Of a stretch of DNA of 64,000 nucleotides, positions 43,249 to 51,753 are shown in pieces. The stretch comes from Polaribacter porphyrae. GTDB taxonomy: Bacteria; Bacteroidota; Bacteroidia; Flavobacteriales; Flavobacteriaceae. The first letter of the stretch is position 1, and every line of letters starts with the position of its first letter. The position numbers and the translations under genes are program-made. The stretch is from the NCBI RefSeq assembly GCF_002954685.1, contig NZ_MSCN01000001.1, forward strand, positions 3,526,400-3,590,399, given 5' to 3'. Under the pieces are notes generated by a model. That model ran no database searches and was not told the DNA's origin. It saw only the letters and a program-made list of their open reading frames with translations.

Positions 43249-44818
43249 TGGGGAGCGTAATTTTAAATATTGTTTGTTGTTTTGTAGATGATAAAGTTAA
43301 GTTTCCTAAATGTTTTTCTATAATCTTTCTACAATAATATAACCCAATTCCAAAACCTTTAACATCATGTGTATTACCTTTAGGAACTCTATAAAATTGA
43401 TCAAAAACTTTTTCTTGCTGATTTTTTTCTATGCCTTCTCCATCATCAGCTACCATTATTTCAGTAGAATTTAAGATAGAATTTATATTAACCTCTATAG
43501 TGTTTCCTCCATATTTTACTGCATTATCAATTAAGTTAGAAACTACATTTTCAAAGTGAAAAACATCAACATATAAATAAATAGGTTTTAAGTTTGATGA
43601 AAACAAAATTTCCTTATTTTTTGCAAGTAATTGATGTTTATGTACTATTTTTTCAACAATTTCTACAGCATCTATAGTTTCTTTTTTGAGCAGAAGTTGT
43701 TCACTGTCTAAAGTTGCTGTTTCCAATAGTTTTTCAACCATTTGATGCAGTTTTTTTAATTGGATAGAAGACAATGAAAGGTATTTTTGCGTCTTTGTTT
43801 TATCGTCTAATACGTTAAAGTTTTCAATAGCTTCTATAGCAGTAGAAACTGTAGCAATTGGTGTCTTAAATTCGTGAGTAATATTACTAATTAAATCGTT
43901 TTTTATAGAAGCTAATTCTTTTTGTTGATTAATGATTTTCAATAAATAAAACAAACTAGAAATTACTGCGATAGATAACAAAAATGATAAGAAAATACCT
44001 AGAGAGCTTCTTTTTAAGGCTTCAAAACTTGGGTTAGAATACAATAATTTAAACTTTTCATCATTTTTAACGTAAGTTGATTTTGATGAAATTGTAAAAA
44101 TTTTATTAGCAGATAAAGTGTCTTTAGTTTTATTAAAAATACTATCGTTTTTTATATGATGAAAACTGCTTTCTATTTTTATACCTTTATTATTTAATTG
44201 TTTTTGAATTAAAGAATCAATTTTTTCATAATTAACTGATTGATCTAAAAAAGAAATAAATATGGGTTTCAGATTATAAATCATTTTTAAACTATCTGCA
44301 GCTGCCTTTCCTTTAAAGTATTTAACTGGAGATTTTTTACCATTTTCATCAACATGAATCCCTTTTTTGTGATCAATAAATTTAGTAAATGAAGTAAAAG
44401 CTTTTCTCTTTTTTTTAGCTTTATTAAAGTTAAATTCTTTGGCAAATTTTTCAGCACCTTTCATTATCGAATCTATTTTTTCTTTAGAAAGATTATCATC
44501 TGTAGTAATTCTTATGTTATTTAAAGTGACTTTAGATTTTTTGTCTAAACCTTTAACAATTGTATCTACAGAGGTATCACTAACAAGTTTTATAGATTTA
44601 CTTTCACTATCAGAATTGATTATTGTTAAAAAATCATTTTTTGCTAATGTTGAATAATATTCTTCGACAGCATTATCAAAACTCAATTGAATTTCATTAG
44701 CAACTCTTTGTTTATTTTCTTCATAGTTTTTATAGTTCCAATAAAACTGAACGCCAATTGTAGCTACAATAGTTACTGTTATTAAGTATAAAATCCATTT
44801 ATATTTTTGGGTATTCAT
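43235..44818 (-). CDS. Membrane sensor histidine kinase
   Basis: 527 residues. TM1 at about 9-27 (WILYLITVTIVATIGVQFYW), a large extracytoplasmic sensor of about 240 residues rich in Lys/Ser/Asp, TM2 at about 270-293 (LGIFLSFLLSIAVISSLFYL), then HisKA with the phospho-His in NITHEFKTPIATVSTA, and HATPase with NVVSNLIDNAVKYGG, VADDGEGI and KGFGIGLYYCRKIIEKHLG. The stimulus is unknown. It is divergent from a secreted/GLPGLI/beta-barrel operon that it likely controls with the response regulator. Its -7 box lies 4 nt before the ATG. Confidence 0.92.
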   Translation of the reverse strand: MNTQKYKWILYLITVTIVATIGVQFYWNYKNYEENKQRVANEIQLSFDNAVEEYYSTLAKNDFLTIINSDSESKSIKLVSDTSVDTIVKGLDKKSKVTLNNIRITTDDNLSKEKIDSIMKGAEKFAKEFNFNKAKKKRKAFTSFTKFIDHKKGIHVDENGKKSPVKYFKGKAAADSLKMIYNLKPIFISFLDQSVNYEKIDSLIQKQLNNKGIKIESSFHHIKNDSIFNKTKDTLSANKIFTISSKSTYVKNDEKFKLLYSNPSFEALKRSSLGIFLSFLLSIAVISSLFYLLKIINQQKELASIKNDLISNITHEFKTPIATVSTAIEAIENFNVLDDKTKTQKYLSLSSIQLKKLHQMVEKLLETATLDSEQLLLKKETIDAVEIVEKIVHKHQLLAKNKEILFSSNLKPIYLYVDVFHFENVVSNLIDNAVKYGGNTIEVNINSILNSTEIMVADDGEGIEKNQQEKVFDQFYRVPKGNTHDVKGFGIGLYYCRKIIEKHLGNLTLSSTKQQTIFKITLPNEKS

Positions 44819-44822
44819 GCTA

Positions 44823-44830
44823 CAAATATA
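44823..44830 (-). promoter_or_regulatory. -7 promoter box for the histidine kinase
   Basis: Minus strand TATATTTG, exact TAnnTTTG, exactly 4 nt before the ATG at 44818; predicts a leaderless mRNA. Confidence 0.5.
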
Positions 44831-44855
44831 GGAGGTAAAAAATATAAAATGAGTT

Positions 44856-44883
44856 GGTTAACACTCGTTAACACTCGTTAACC
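44856..44883. promoter_or_regulatory. Triple GTTAAC operator with 10-bp phasing
   Basis: GTTAAC starts at 44857, 44867 and 44877 with ACTC in each of the two spacers; the block begins GGTTAAC and ends GTTAACC, so it is also palindromic at the ends. Position between the divergent kinase and secreted-protein genes and the 10-bp phasing suit an OmpR-family regulator. Confidence 0.65.
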
Positions 44884-44938
44884 AAAAAAAGAGTTTATCA
44901 TTTGCATATTTGTAATGTAAAATAAAACCAGTTTAAAT

Positions 44939-45278
44939 ATGAAAAAAAATATAACATTACTTTTCTTATTCTTATCATTAATAAATTATTCTCAAGATAA
45001 AAGAATTGATGCAAAAATTACATCTGTTTCTTACACAGTTAATAATTCAGAAGAATTTGATACTATTGATTGGAAAGAGATTAAAGAAATTTTTAGTAAA
45101 AAAAAAAGAAGATGAAGTAATAGAAATGAATTTTGCACTAGATTATCCTAACTCAAAATATAAAATTAAAAGTTCTATAAAAGTTGGAGGAAAATCTAAA
45201 AATATAGACTCTCTCATTATAAGAGCTAAAAAAGGGATTAAATCAATTATAAAAATATCAAACAAATACAAAAATTAG
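44939..45278 (+). pseudogene. Small secreted protein interrupted at an A10 tract
   Basis: ATG at 44939 opens a signal peptide (KKNITLLFLFLSLINYSQD) and then ITSVSYTVNNSEEFDTIDWK. At the A10 run (45098-45107) the frame runs into TGA. With A9 the frame continues as EDEVIEMNFALDYPNSKYK and on to TAG at 45278 (112 residues in total). The second half alone has no sensible start. The gene is 6 nt before the first GLPGLI gene and probably part of that operon. Slippage (transcriptional or replicative), decay or read error are the options. Confidence 0.65.
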
Positions 45279-45284
45279 AATATC

Positions 45285-46130
45285 ATGAAAACTATTATTA
45301 CATCACTAGCTTTTTTACTAATATGCTCAATTCAAGCCCAAAATTTTACAGGAAAAGCTGTATATAAAACCAGTAGAAAATCGAACATAAGTTTTGGAGA
45401 TAACCAGCAAGGAGTTACAGATAAAATGCAGGAAGAATTAAAAAAGCGTCTTCAAAAAATGAATCAAAAAACATTTATTCTAAATTTTGATAAAAATACT
45501 TCTACATATAAACAAGATATTGAATTAAAGGCACCAAAACCAAAATTAGGAGGCACAAATGTAATGGTAATGTCTTTTGGAGGATCTGGAGGTGCAAACA
45601 ATATTTATTACAAGAATCTTAAAGAAAAGAGGTATGCAAATAAAACAGAGATTATGGGTAAAGCTTTTTTGGTAAAAGATTCCTTACCAGTTTATGATTG
45701 GGTAATGACAACAGAAACAAAGAATATTGGAAAATATACTTGCTATAAAGCTACTTTCACCAAAGAAGTTACAAGCAGAAAAATGAGTTTTGTAAACGGA
45801 GAATCTAAAGAGGTAGAAACTAAAGAAAATGTTACTACTACTGCTTGGTATACACCTCAAGTACCAATAAGTAATGGTCCAGATGATTTTCAAGGCTTAC
45901 CTGGTTTAATTTTAGAAATTAATGATGGAAAAAGAACTATTGTTTGTACTGAAATTATTCTAAATCCATCTGAAAAGCTTGCTATAAATGAACCAAAAAA
46001 AGGAAAACTAGTAAATGAAAAAAAGTTTAATGAAATTCAACAAAAAAAATCTAAAGAATTGATGGAGAAATTCAAAAGTAGAAACGGGGTAGATATGGGA
46101 AATGGAATCAATATAAAAATGGGAGGTTAA
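45285..46130 (+). CDS. GLPGLI family secreted protein 1
   Basis: 281 residues. Signal peptide KTIITSLAFLLICSIQAQ. The family signature is complete: TAWYTPQVPISNGPDDFQGL then PGLILEINDG (about 185-215), preceded by ETKNIGKYTCYKATF. GLPGLI proteins are exported proteins of unknown function found next to TonB-type or beta-barrel outer membrane proteins in Bacteroidetes. It shares its layout with the next gene; the two are probably duplicates. Adjacent to the divergent two-component genes. Confidence 0.9.
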   Translation: MKTIITSLAFLLICSIQAQNFTGKAVYKTSRKSNISFGDNQQGVTDKMQEELKKRLQKMNQKTFILNFDKNTSTYKQDIELKAPKPKLGGTNVMVMSFGGSGGANNIYYKNLKEKRYANKTEIMGKAFLVKDSLPVYDWVMTTETKNIGKYTCYKATFTKEVTSRKMSFVNGESKEVETKENVTTTAWYTPQVPISNGPDDFQGLPGLILEINDGKRTIVCTEIILNPSEKLAINEPKKGKLVNEKKFNEIQQKKSKELMEKFKSRNGVDMGNGINIKMGG

Positions 46131-46242
46131 AGTTTTGTTAAATACATTATTTTAGGTTTACAGTTAAATAAACTTTTAAGTTTTTTTTATGTCTTACGCA
46201 GGTATAATAAGACTAATTTTGAAAAAACTTAAATTAAGAATA

Positions 46243-47121
46243 ATGAAATCATTACTTTCTGCTATTTTTTTAATAGCAACTTTAACAACATTTGCTCAAA
46301 AAGATTTTCAAGGAAAAGCAGTTTACATGTCTAAATCTACTGTAGATATGAGTTCTTGGGGTAGAAACGGACAATTATCTGAAGCACAAAAAAAGCAGAT
46401 TGCTGCTAGAATGAAATCTATGTTAGAAAAAACATTCATTCTTAATTTTAATAAATTAGAGTCTGTATATAAAGAAGATGAAAAGTTAGCTGCACCAACT
46501 ATGGGAGGTGGAAGAAGTTGGGGAGGTTTCTCTGGTGGAGGAATAAAATATAAAAATACTAAAGACAGAGTAGCATTAGAGTCTAAAGAATTTTTTGGGA
46601 AAAACTTTTTAATTTCTGATAGCATGGAACAACCTAAATGGGAGCTTTCTACAGAATCTAAAAAAATAGGAAATTATACGTGTTATAAAGCTACTATGAT
46701 GAAAGACGTGGATCCTTTAGATTGGACAAACATGAGAAGAAGAGGAAGAAAAAATAATACAAAAAAAGATGAGAATAAAAAAGATGAAGCGAAAAAAGAC
46801 AGTAGTAATGTTCGTAAAATTTCTGATGAAATAGAAATGCCAAAACAAATTGAAGTTACTGCATGGTACTCACCTCAAATACCTGTAAGCAATGGCCCAG
46901 GAGAATATTGGGGTTTACCTGGTTTAATACTCGAAATAAATGCTGGTAGAACAACAATTTTATGTACAGAAATCATAATGAATCCTTCTGAAAAAGTTGA
47001 CATTAAAAAACCAACAAAAGGTACTGAAGTAACAAGAGCCGAATACAATAAGACAATCACTGATAAAATGCAACAATTTAGAGAAAGTAGAGGTAGAAGA
47101 GGTAGAGGAAGAAGATTTTAA
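46243..47121 (+). CDS. GLPGLI family secreted protein 2
   Basis: About 292 residues from the ATG at 46243 (MKSLLSAIFLIATLTTFAQK signal); an in-frame ATG at 46189 would hide the signal peptide. It has ESKKIGNYTCYKATM, the signature IPVSNGPGEYWGLPGLILEI, and an end rich in Arg/Gly (SRGRRGRGRRF). Relative to copy 1 it carries an inserted charged stretch of Lys/Asp/Asn repeats (near residues 165-190) after RRRGRKNNTKKDENKKDEA. Function unknown; second gene of the pair. Confidence 0.9.
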   Translation: MKSLLSAIFLIATLTTFAQKDFQGKAVYMSKSTVDMSSWGRNGQLSEAQKKQIAARMKSMLEKTFILNFNKLESVYKEDEKLAAPTMGGGRSWGGFSGGGIKYKNTKDRVALESKEFFGKNFLISDSMEQPKWELSTESKKIGNYTCYKATMMKDVDPLDWTNMRRRGRKNNTKKDENKKDEAKKDSSNVRKISDEIEMPKQIEVTAWYSPQIPVSNGPGEYWGLPGLILEINAGRTTILCTEIIMNPSEKVDIKKPTKGTEVTRAEYNKTITDKMQQFRESRGRRGRGRRF

Positions 47122-47156
47122 TAATTACTAACTTCTAAATAATTAATCAAACAAAG

Positions 47157-49928
47157 ATGAAAAAAATACTAATTATCACCATTTTTATGGTGTCAGGGAT
47201 AATTACATCTCAAATTAAACTTACTGGCGTAGTTAAAGATTCTATAGGCAATCCTTTAGAAATGGCAAATGTTATTGCACTAGATACAGTTGCAAAAAGA
47301 ATAGCCTCTTATGGTTTTACAGATGCTAAAGGTTTCTTTAAATTAGATTTAAAGAAAAATACAACCTACAATGTAAAAATAAGTTATGTAGGTTTTAAAG
47401 AGTTAAGCCAATTTATTAAGACTACAGATAAAGATATTTCCAGAAATTTTAGTATGTATGAGGATAACATGCTAGATGGTATTAATATAGTTTCTAAAAT
47501 GCCAGTTACTATTAAAGGTGATACAATTATTTATAACGCAGATTCCTTCACAAATGGAACGGAGCGTAAGTTAGAAGATGTAGTAGCAAAGTTACCAGGT
47601 GTAGAAATTAATGATCAAGGACAAATTGAAGTTGAGGGTAAGGTTGTAGAAAAGATTACTGTTGATGGCAAAGATTTTTTTAGTGGAGACTCTAAATTGG
47701 CATTAAAAAATATACCTTCAAATGCAGTTGATAAAATTCAAGTATTAAGAAATTATGGGGATGTTAATCAATTAAGTGGTGTACAAGACAACCAAGATAG
47801 AGTAGCGATAAATGTTAAGCTGAAAGAAGGTAAAAAGAATTTTTGGTTTGGAGATATATATGCAGGAGCTGGTGCATCACCTAATGATGGCTTATATTTA
47901 TTTCAGCCGAAACTATTTTATTATACACCAAAATATACTATTAATATTATAGGAGATATAAATAATTTAGGTGAAGCAGTTTTAGATAGAAGAGATGCTA
48001 GAGGTTTAAGAGGTGGTTTTAGAAGTCAAAGTCCTGCTAACGGAACAAATATAAGTTTAGCTAGTGCAGGTATTGGATTTTTAACTGCAACAGCAAGAAA
48101 TGCAAATAGAATAGAAACAAAATTAACAGCCTTAAACTTTAGCTACTCACCTAACAAAAAATTAGATTTGAGTGGATACCTAATTTGGTCTGGAAATTCC
48201 AATGGACAATTAAGAAAAAATATTTTAGACTATAATGATGCTTCAATCCCTGATGATATAACAGAAACCACCACAGATCAAACAAGTAATTCTGGTTTGT
48301 TTAACTTTAAAGCTATCTATAAAAAGAACATCGATAATCAATTGAATTACGATTTAAATGGTAGATTTACAAATGAGTTTAGAGCAGATAGCGGATTTTC
48401 TCAAGTAATCGGTAATACTACACCAATTTTAGAAAACGAAAATGCAACTCCATTCACAATTACACAAAATTTAAGCTATTTTTATACAGCAAGCGAAAAA
48501 AATATTTTTGCTCTAGAGATGCAACACGCAATACAAGATGAAGACCCTTTTTATATTGCTTCAATTGAAAATTTTGATAGAGACCCAAATAATAATCTAG
48601 ATGGTTTTGATGATGTTGCAGATGTTTTGGGTATAGATAAAACCCAGCAGCGTTACTTTTTAGAGCAAGATAGAAGAGTCAAATCAAACCAACTAGATGC
48701 TAAATTAGATTATTATTATATTATAAATAAAAAGAGCAATTTTAACTTTGTTGGGGGTACTATTTTGAGTCGTCAAAATTTTGACTCAAGATTTTTTCAA
48801 TTATTAGATAATGGTACTACTTTGAATCCATCTCTAAACATTCCAAATGTCGCAAATGCCCAAACCACGAATGAAGTAGAATATAATTTTGCAGACTTGT
48901 ATGCTGGTATGCGTTATCGAGTAAAATCTGGTATTTTTACTTTTAGACCAGGTTTTACTTTTCATTCTTATAACGTTAACAACAATCAAGTTGGGGTTAC
49001 ACCAGAGTTTAAAGATACATTTACCAAATTTTTACCAGAGCTAAATATTATAGCACAGTTTAAAAAAAGTGAAAACTTAACATTTAATTATAGACAACAA
49101 ATAAATTTTACCGATATAAATCAAGTTGCTGAAGGTATAGTAGCAAATAGTTATAGTTCTTTCTTTTTTGGAAGTGATAATATAATGAATGCTCAAATAC
49201 ATAATGCAAGTTTAAATTACAGAAGTTTTAATTTATTTAACAATACCTTTGTATTTGCTAGAATTAATTACACAAAAACAATGGAACAAATTGCTTCGAT
49301 TGCAAGTTTTGTGCCTGGTTTAAATGTATCAACAAGCACAAATTTAAATTTACCATTTGATATTGAATCGCTTTCTGCTTTTGGAAATATTACCAAAACA
49401 TTTGGAAAAATTAGAACAAGTTTAGGCGCACTTTACAATCAATCAGAATCGTATCAATTATTTGGTGCAACAACAACTAAAATAAATACTAAAATTTATA
49501 ATATATCGCCAAGTATAAGAACTAATTTTACTAAAGCACCTAATATAAATTTAAGATATAGGGCAACATTTAATGATCAAGATAGAGAAGAATTGGGTAC
49601 TAGTGATATGTTTAATTTTAAAACAGTAACCCATGCTCCTTCTATTGAATTTGACGCTTATATCTGGAATTCTTTAACTGTAAAAACAGATTATAGTTAT
49701 ACAGAAGTTAGGCAAGATGGGCAAAAGCAGAGTTCATTTGATGTTTTAAATTTTTCCATGTCGTATAGAAAAGATAGAGACGCAAAATGGGAGTATGAGT
49801 TTGAAGCAAGCAATATTTTAGGAACAGAATCTAATATTAATGTAAGTAACGGAAATATATTTAACTCAATAAACGAAACTTTTATTTTACCTAGATTAAT
49901 AACATTTAGAGTGCGTTATCAATTGTAA
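47157..49928 (+). CDS. Outer-membrane beta-barrel protein with CarboxypepD-reg plug (TonB-receptor-like)
   Basis: 923 residues. Signal peptide KKILIITIFMVSGIITSQ. A carboxypeptidase-regulatory-like domain at about 22-105 (GVVKDSIGNPLEMANVIALD) is followed by a plug-like part (LEDVVAKLPGVEINDQGQIE) and a barrel of alternating strands rich in Asn/aromatics to the C-terminal LPRLITFRVRYQL. This is the OMP_b-brl_3 type commonly paired with GLPGLI genes. Outer membrane; substrate unknown. Likely target of the adjacent two-component system. Confidence 0.88.
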   Translation: MKKILIITIFMVSGIITSQIKLTGVVKDSIGNPLEMANVIALDTVAKRIASYGFTDAKGFFKLDLKKNTTYNVKISYVGFKELSQFIKTTDKDISRNFSMYEDNMLDGINIVSKMPVTIKGDTIIYNADSFTNGTERKLEDVVAKLPGVEINDQGQIEVEGKVVEKITVDGKDFFSGDSKLALKNIPSNAVDKIQVLRNYGDVNQLSGVQDNQDRVAINVKLKEGKKNFWFGDIYAGAGASPNDGLYLFQPKLFYYTPKYTINIIGDINNLGEAVLDRRDARGLRGGFRSQSPANGTNISLASAGIGFLTATARNANRIETKLTALNFSYSPNKKLDLSGYLIWSGNSNGQLRKNILDYNDASIPDDITETTTDQTSNSGLFNFKAIYKKNIDNQLNYDLNGRFTNEFRADSGFSQVIGNTTPILENENATPFTITQNLSYFYTASEKNIFALEMQHAIQDEDPFYIASIENFDRDPNNNLDGFDDVADVLGIDKTQQRYFLEQDRRVKSNQLDAKLDYYYIINKKSNFNFVGGTILSRQNFDSRFFQLLDNGTTLNPSLNIPNVANAQTTNEVEYNFADLYAGMRYRVKSGIFTFRPGFTFHSYNVNNNQVGVTPEFKDTFTKFLPELNIIAQFKKSENLTFNYRQQINFTDINQVAEGIVANSYSSFFFGSDNIMNAQIHNASLNYRSFNLFNNTFVFARINYTKTMEQIASIASFVPGLNVSTSTNLNLPFDIESLSAFGNITKTFGKIRTSLGALYNQSESYQLFGATTTKINTKIYNISPSIRTNFTKAPNINLRYRATFNDQDREELGTSDMFNFKTVTHAPSIEFDAYIWNSLTVKTDYSYTEVRQDGQKQSSFDVLNFSMSYRKDRDAKWEYEFEASNILGTESNINVSNGNIFNSINETFILPRLITFRVRYQL

Positions 49929-49950
49929 AGTTGAATTTGAATTAAGATGA

Positions 49951-49980
49951 AAATGGCTCATTATAAATGAGCCATTTTTT
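49951..49980 (+). terminator. Terminator after the beta-barrel gene
   Basis: Perfect 11-bp stem AAATGGCTCAT / ATGAGCCATTT with a 5-nt loop and trailing T-run. Confidence 0.85.
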
Positions 49981-49992
49981 ATTTAGTTTCTA

Positions 49993-50000
49993 TACTTTTG
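49993..50000 (+). promoter_or_regulatory. -7 promoter box for the 253-residue membrane protein
   Basis: TACTTTTG, exact TAnnTTTG, exactly 4 nt before the ATG at 50005; predicts a leaderless mRNA. Confidence 0.5.
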
Positions 50001-50004
50001 TGTT

Positions 50005-50766
50005 ATGAGTATTGTTGCTACAAAATCTTCAATTTATGCTACTTTTCGTAGTTTAGGGCTACTGTATATTTTTTTTATTGTTGGTCTGTTTTTAGATAGT
50101 TTCTACATGGTTGCAATAACTGATAACGCTCAATTGTATGCAAATTTATTAATGCTCACAGTTTTTTTAATTACAATTTTAAATGTGAATTTGAGGCTAA
50201 AAAAGCAAATGATTTTTGCTGTACTTATTGGCTTTTTTGGCGAATATTTGTTTTCTGTTTTATTAGGCATGTACACTTACAGATTAGAAAATGTACCTCA
50301 TTATATTCCATTTGGTCATGCATTTGTTTATATAGCTGTTTTACTTTTTGCAAAAGCATCATCTATAAAAAAGCATCATATTAAAATTGAAAAATTCCTT
50401 ATTATTTTCATTTTTATCTACGCAAGTATATTCTTAATTTTTAAGAATGATGTATTTGGTTTTGTAATGACAATTGCAACACTTTTAATTTTAAGGAAAA
50501 AACCTAGAGAACGTCTTTTTTACTTAACCATGTACATTTCTGTAGCTTGTTTAGAAATAATTGGTACCAATTATCAATGTTGGTGGTGGCCAAAAACAGC
50601 TTGGAATATTATTCCATTTTTGCCAAGTCATAACCCACCAAGTGGCATTAGTTTATTCTACTTTTTGTTAGATTTAGGTACTTTATGGATGTATAAACAG
50701 TTTCATAAAACAGCTTGGAAAAGAATGAAAAATATCAGAAAAATTAGATTAAATTTAGTAAACTAA
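50005..50766 (+). CDS. Polytopic membrane protein, unknown
   Basis: 253 residues with about seven hydrophobic segments (for example LGLLYIFFIVGLFLDSFYMV, LLMLTVFLITILNVNL, MIFAVLIGFFGEYLFSVLLG, FLIIFIFIYASIFLIF). Near the C-terminus the loop YQCWWWPKTAWNIIPFLPSH and NPPSGISLFY is Trp/Pro rich and could hold an active or binding site. No family recognised. Single gene. Confidence 0.7.
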   Translation: MSIVATKSSIYATFRSLGLLYIFFIVGLFLDSFYMVAITDNAQLYANLLMLTVFLITILNVNLRLKKQMIFAVLIGFFGEYLFSVLLGMYTYRLENVPHYIPFGHAFVYIAVLLFAKASSIKKHHIKIEKFLIIFIFIYASIFLIFKNDVFGFVMTIATLLILRKKPRERLFYLTMYISVACLEIIGTNYQCWWWPKTAWNIIPFLPSHNPPSGISLFYFLLDLGTLWMYKQFHKTAWKRMKNIRKIRLNLVN

Positions 50767-50795
50767 AAAAATAGTATTTTCGTTATTTTATTATT

Positions 50796-50833
50796 AGTTC
50801 GAGTAATTTTGATAAAAGATATATCGCAAATAA
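50796..50833. repeat. Diverged third copy of the AGTTCGAG repeat
   Basis: Starts AGTTCGAGTAATTTTGAT and keeps ATATCG in the second half; matches the 42-bp element at 16505 and 20381 only in part and lacks the GAACT end. Confidence 0.45.
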
Positions 50834-50856
50834 TTTATATAAATATAAGTTAACCA

Positions 50857-51753
50857 ATGTCTATAAAAGTAACATCAGTAACTAAAATTTATAAAACTCA
50901 AAAAGCGTTAAATGAAGTTTCATTTTCTGCGGATAAAGGACAAATTATTGGGTTTTTAGGACCAAATGGAGCAGGGAAATCTACAATGATGAAAATCTTA
51001 ACAGGTTTTATAAAACCAAACTCTGGTAAAGTATTTGTTAATGATATTGATGTTTTACAAAATACGTTAGAAGCTCAAAAAGTTATTGGATACCTGCCAG
51101 AACATAATCCTTTGTATAATGATATGTATATTCGAGAATACCTCCAATTTCAAGCAGCTATTTTTAAGGTTGATAAAAATGAGATAGAAACATGCATTAA
51201 GAAAGTAGGATTAGAAGTTGAAGCTCATAAAAAGATTCATCAATTATCTAAAGGGTATCAACAACGAGTTGGTATAGCAGCTGCAATTTTACACAATCCT
51301 AAAGTTTTAATTTTAGACGAACCTACAACAGGTTTAGACCCAAATCAATTGGTAGAAATAAGAGCTTTAATAAAAGAATTGGGTAAAGATAAAACAGTGT
51401 TATTTTCTACACATATTATGCAAGAAGTAGAAGCGGTTTGCGATCATGTTATCATAATTAAAAAAGGCGAAATAATTATTGATAAAAAACTTTCTGAACT
51501 TCAAAATAAAAATCAACAAATTATTAAAGTTATTTTAAATGTTGAATTAGAAAACTCTCAATTTCTTCAACTAGAAAATTTAATTTTATCAGAAAAAATA
51601 GATAAAAATTCGTGGTATCTTACCTTTAAAACTAATGAAGATATGCGTTCTAAAGTATTTGATTTTGCTCAAAAAAACAACTTTAAAATTTTAGAATTAA
51701 GTTTAGAAAATAAAACACTAGAAAATTTGTTTACAGAATTAACTTCTAATTAA
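50857..51753 (+). CDS. gldA: Gliding-associated ABC transporter ATPase GldA
   Basis: 298 residues. Walker A GFLGPNGAGKSTMM (about 32-45), Q-loop YLPEHNPLYNDMYIREYL, signature LSKGYQQRVGIAAA (a Lys replaces Gly of LSGGQ), Walker B VLILDEPTTGLDPNQL, and H-loop LFSTHIMQEVEAVCDHV. Length and the Q-loop EHNPLY match GldA, which powers the GldFG permease in flavobacterial gliding. gldF/gldG are not adjacent here. Its stop overlaps the convergent dnaE by 4 nt. Confidence 0.88.
   Translation: MSIKVTSVTKIYKTQKALNEVSFSADKGQIIGFLGPNGAGKSTMMKILTGFIKPNSGKVFVNDIDVLQNTLEAQKVIGYLPEHNPLYNDMYIREYLQFQAAIFKVDKNEIETCIKKVGLEVEAHKKIHQLSKGYQQRVGIAAAILHNPKVLILDEPTTGLDPNQLVEIRALIKELGKDKTVLFSTHIMQEVEAVCDHVIIIKKGEIIIDKKLSELQNKNQQIIKVILNVELENSQFLQLENLILSEKIDKNSWYLTFKTNEDMRSKVFDFAQKNNFKILELSLENKTLENLFTELTSN

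Noticed and set aside
44856..44883. Tandem repeat as a CRISPR start
   Set aside because: Units are 10 bp with constant spacers; no array and no cas gene. It fits an operator.
45006..45278. A 90-residue open frame starting at 45006 as an independent gene
   Set aside because: Its first half is an out-of-frame reading of the secreted-protein gene that starts at 44939; only the part after the A10 tract is meaningful.
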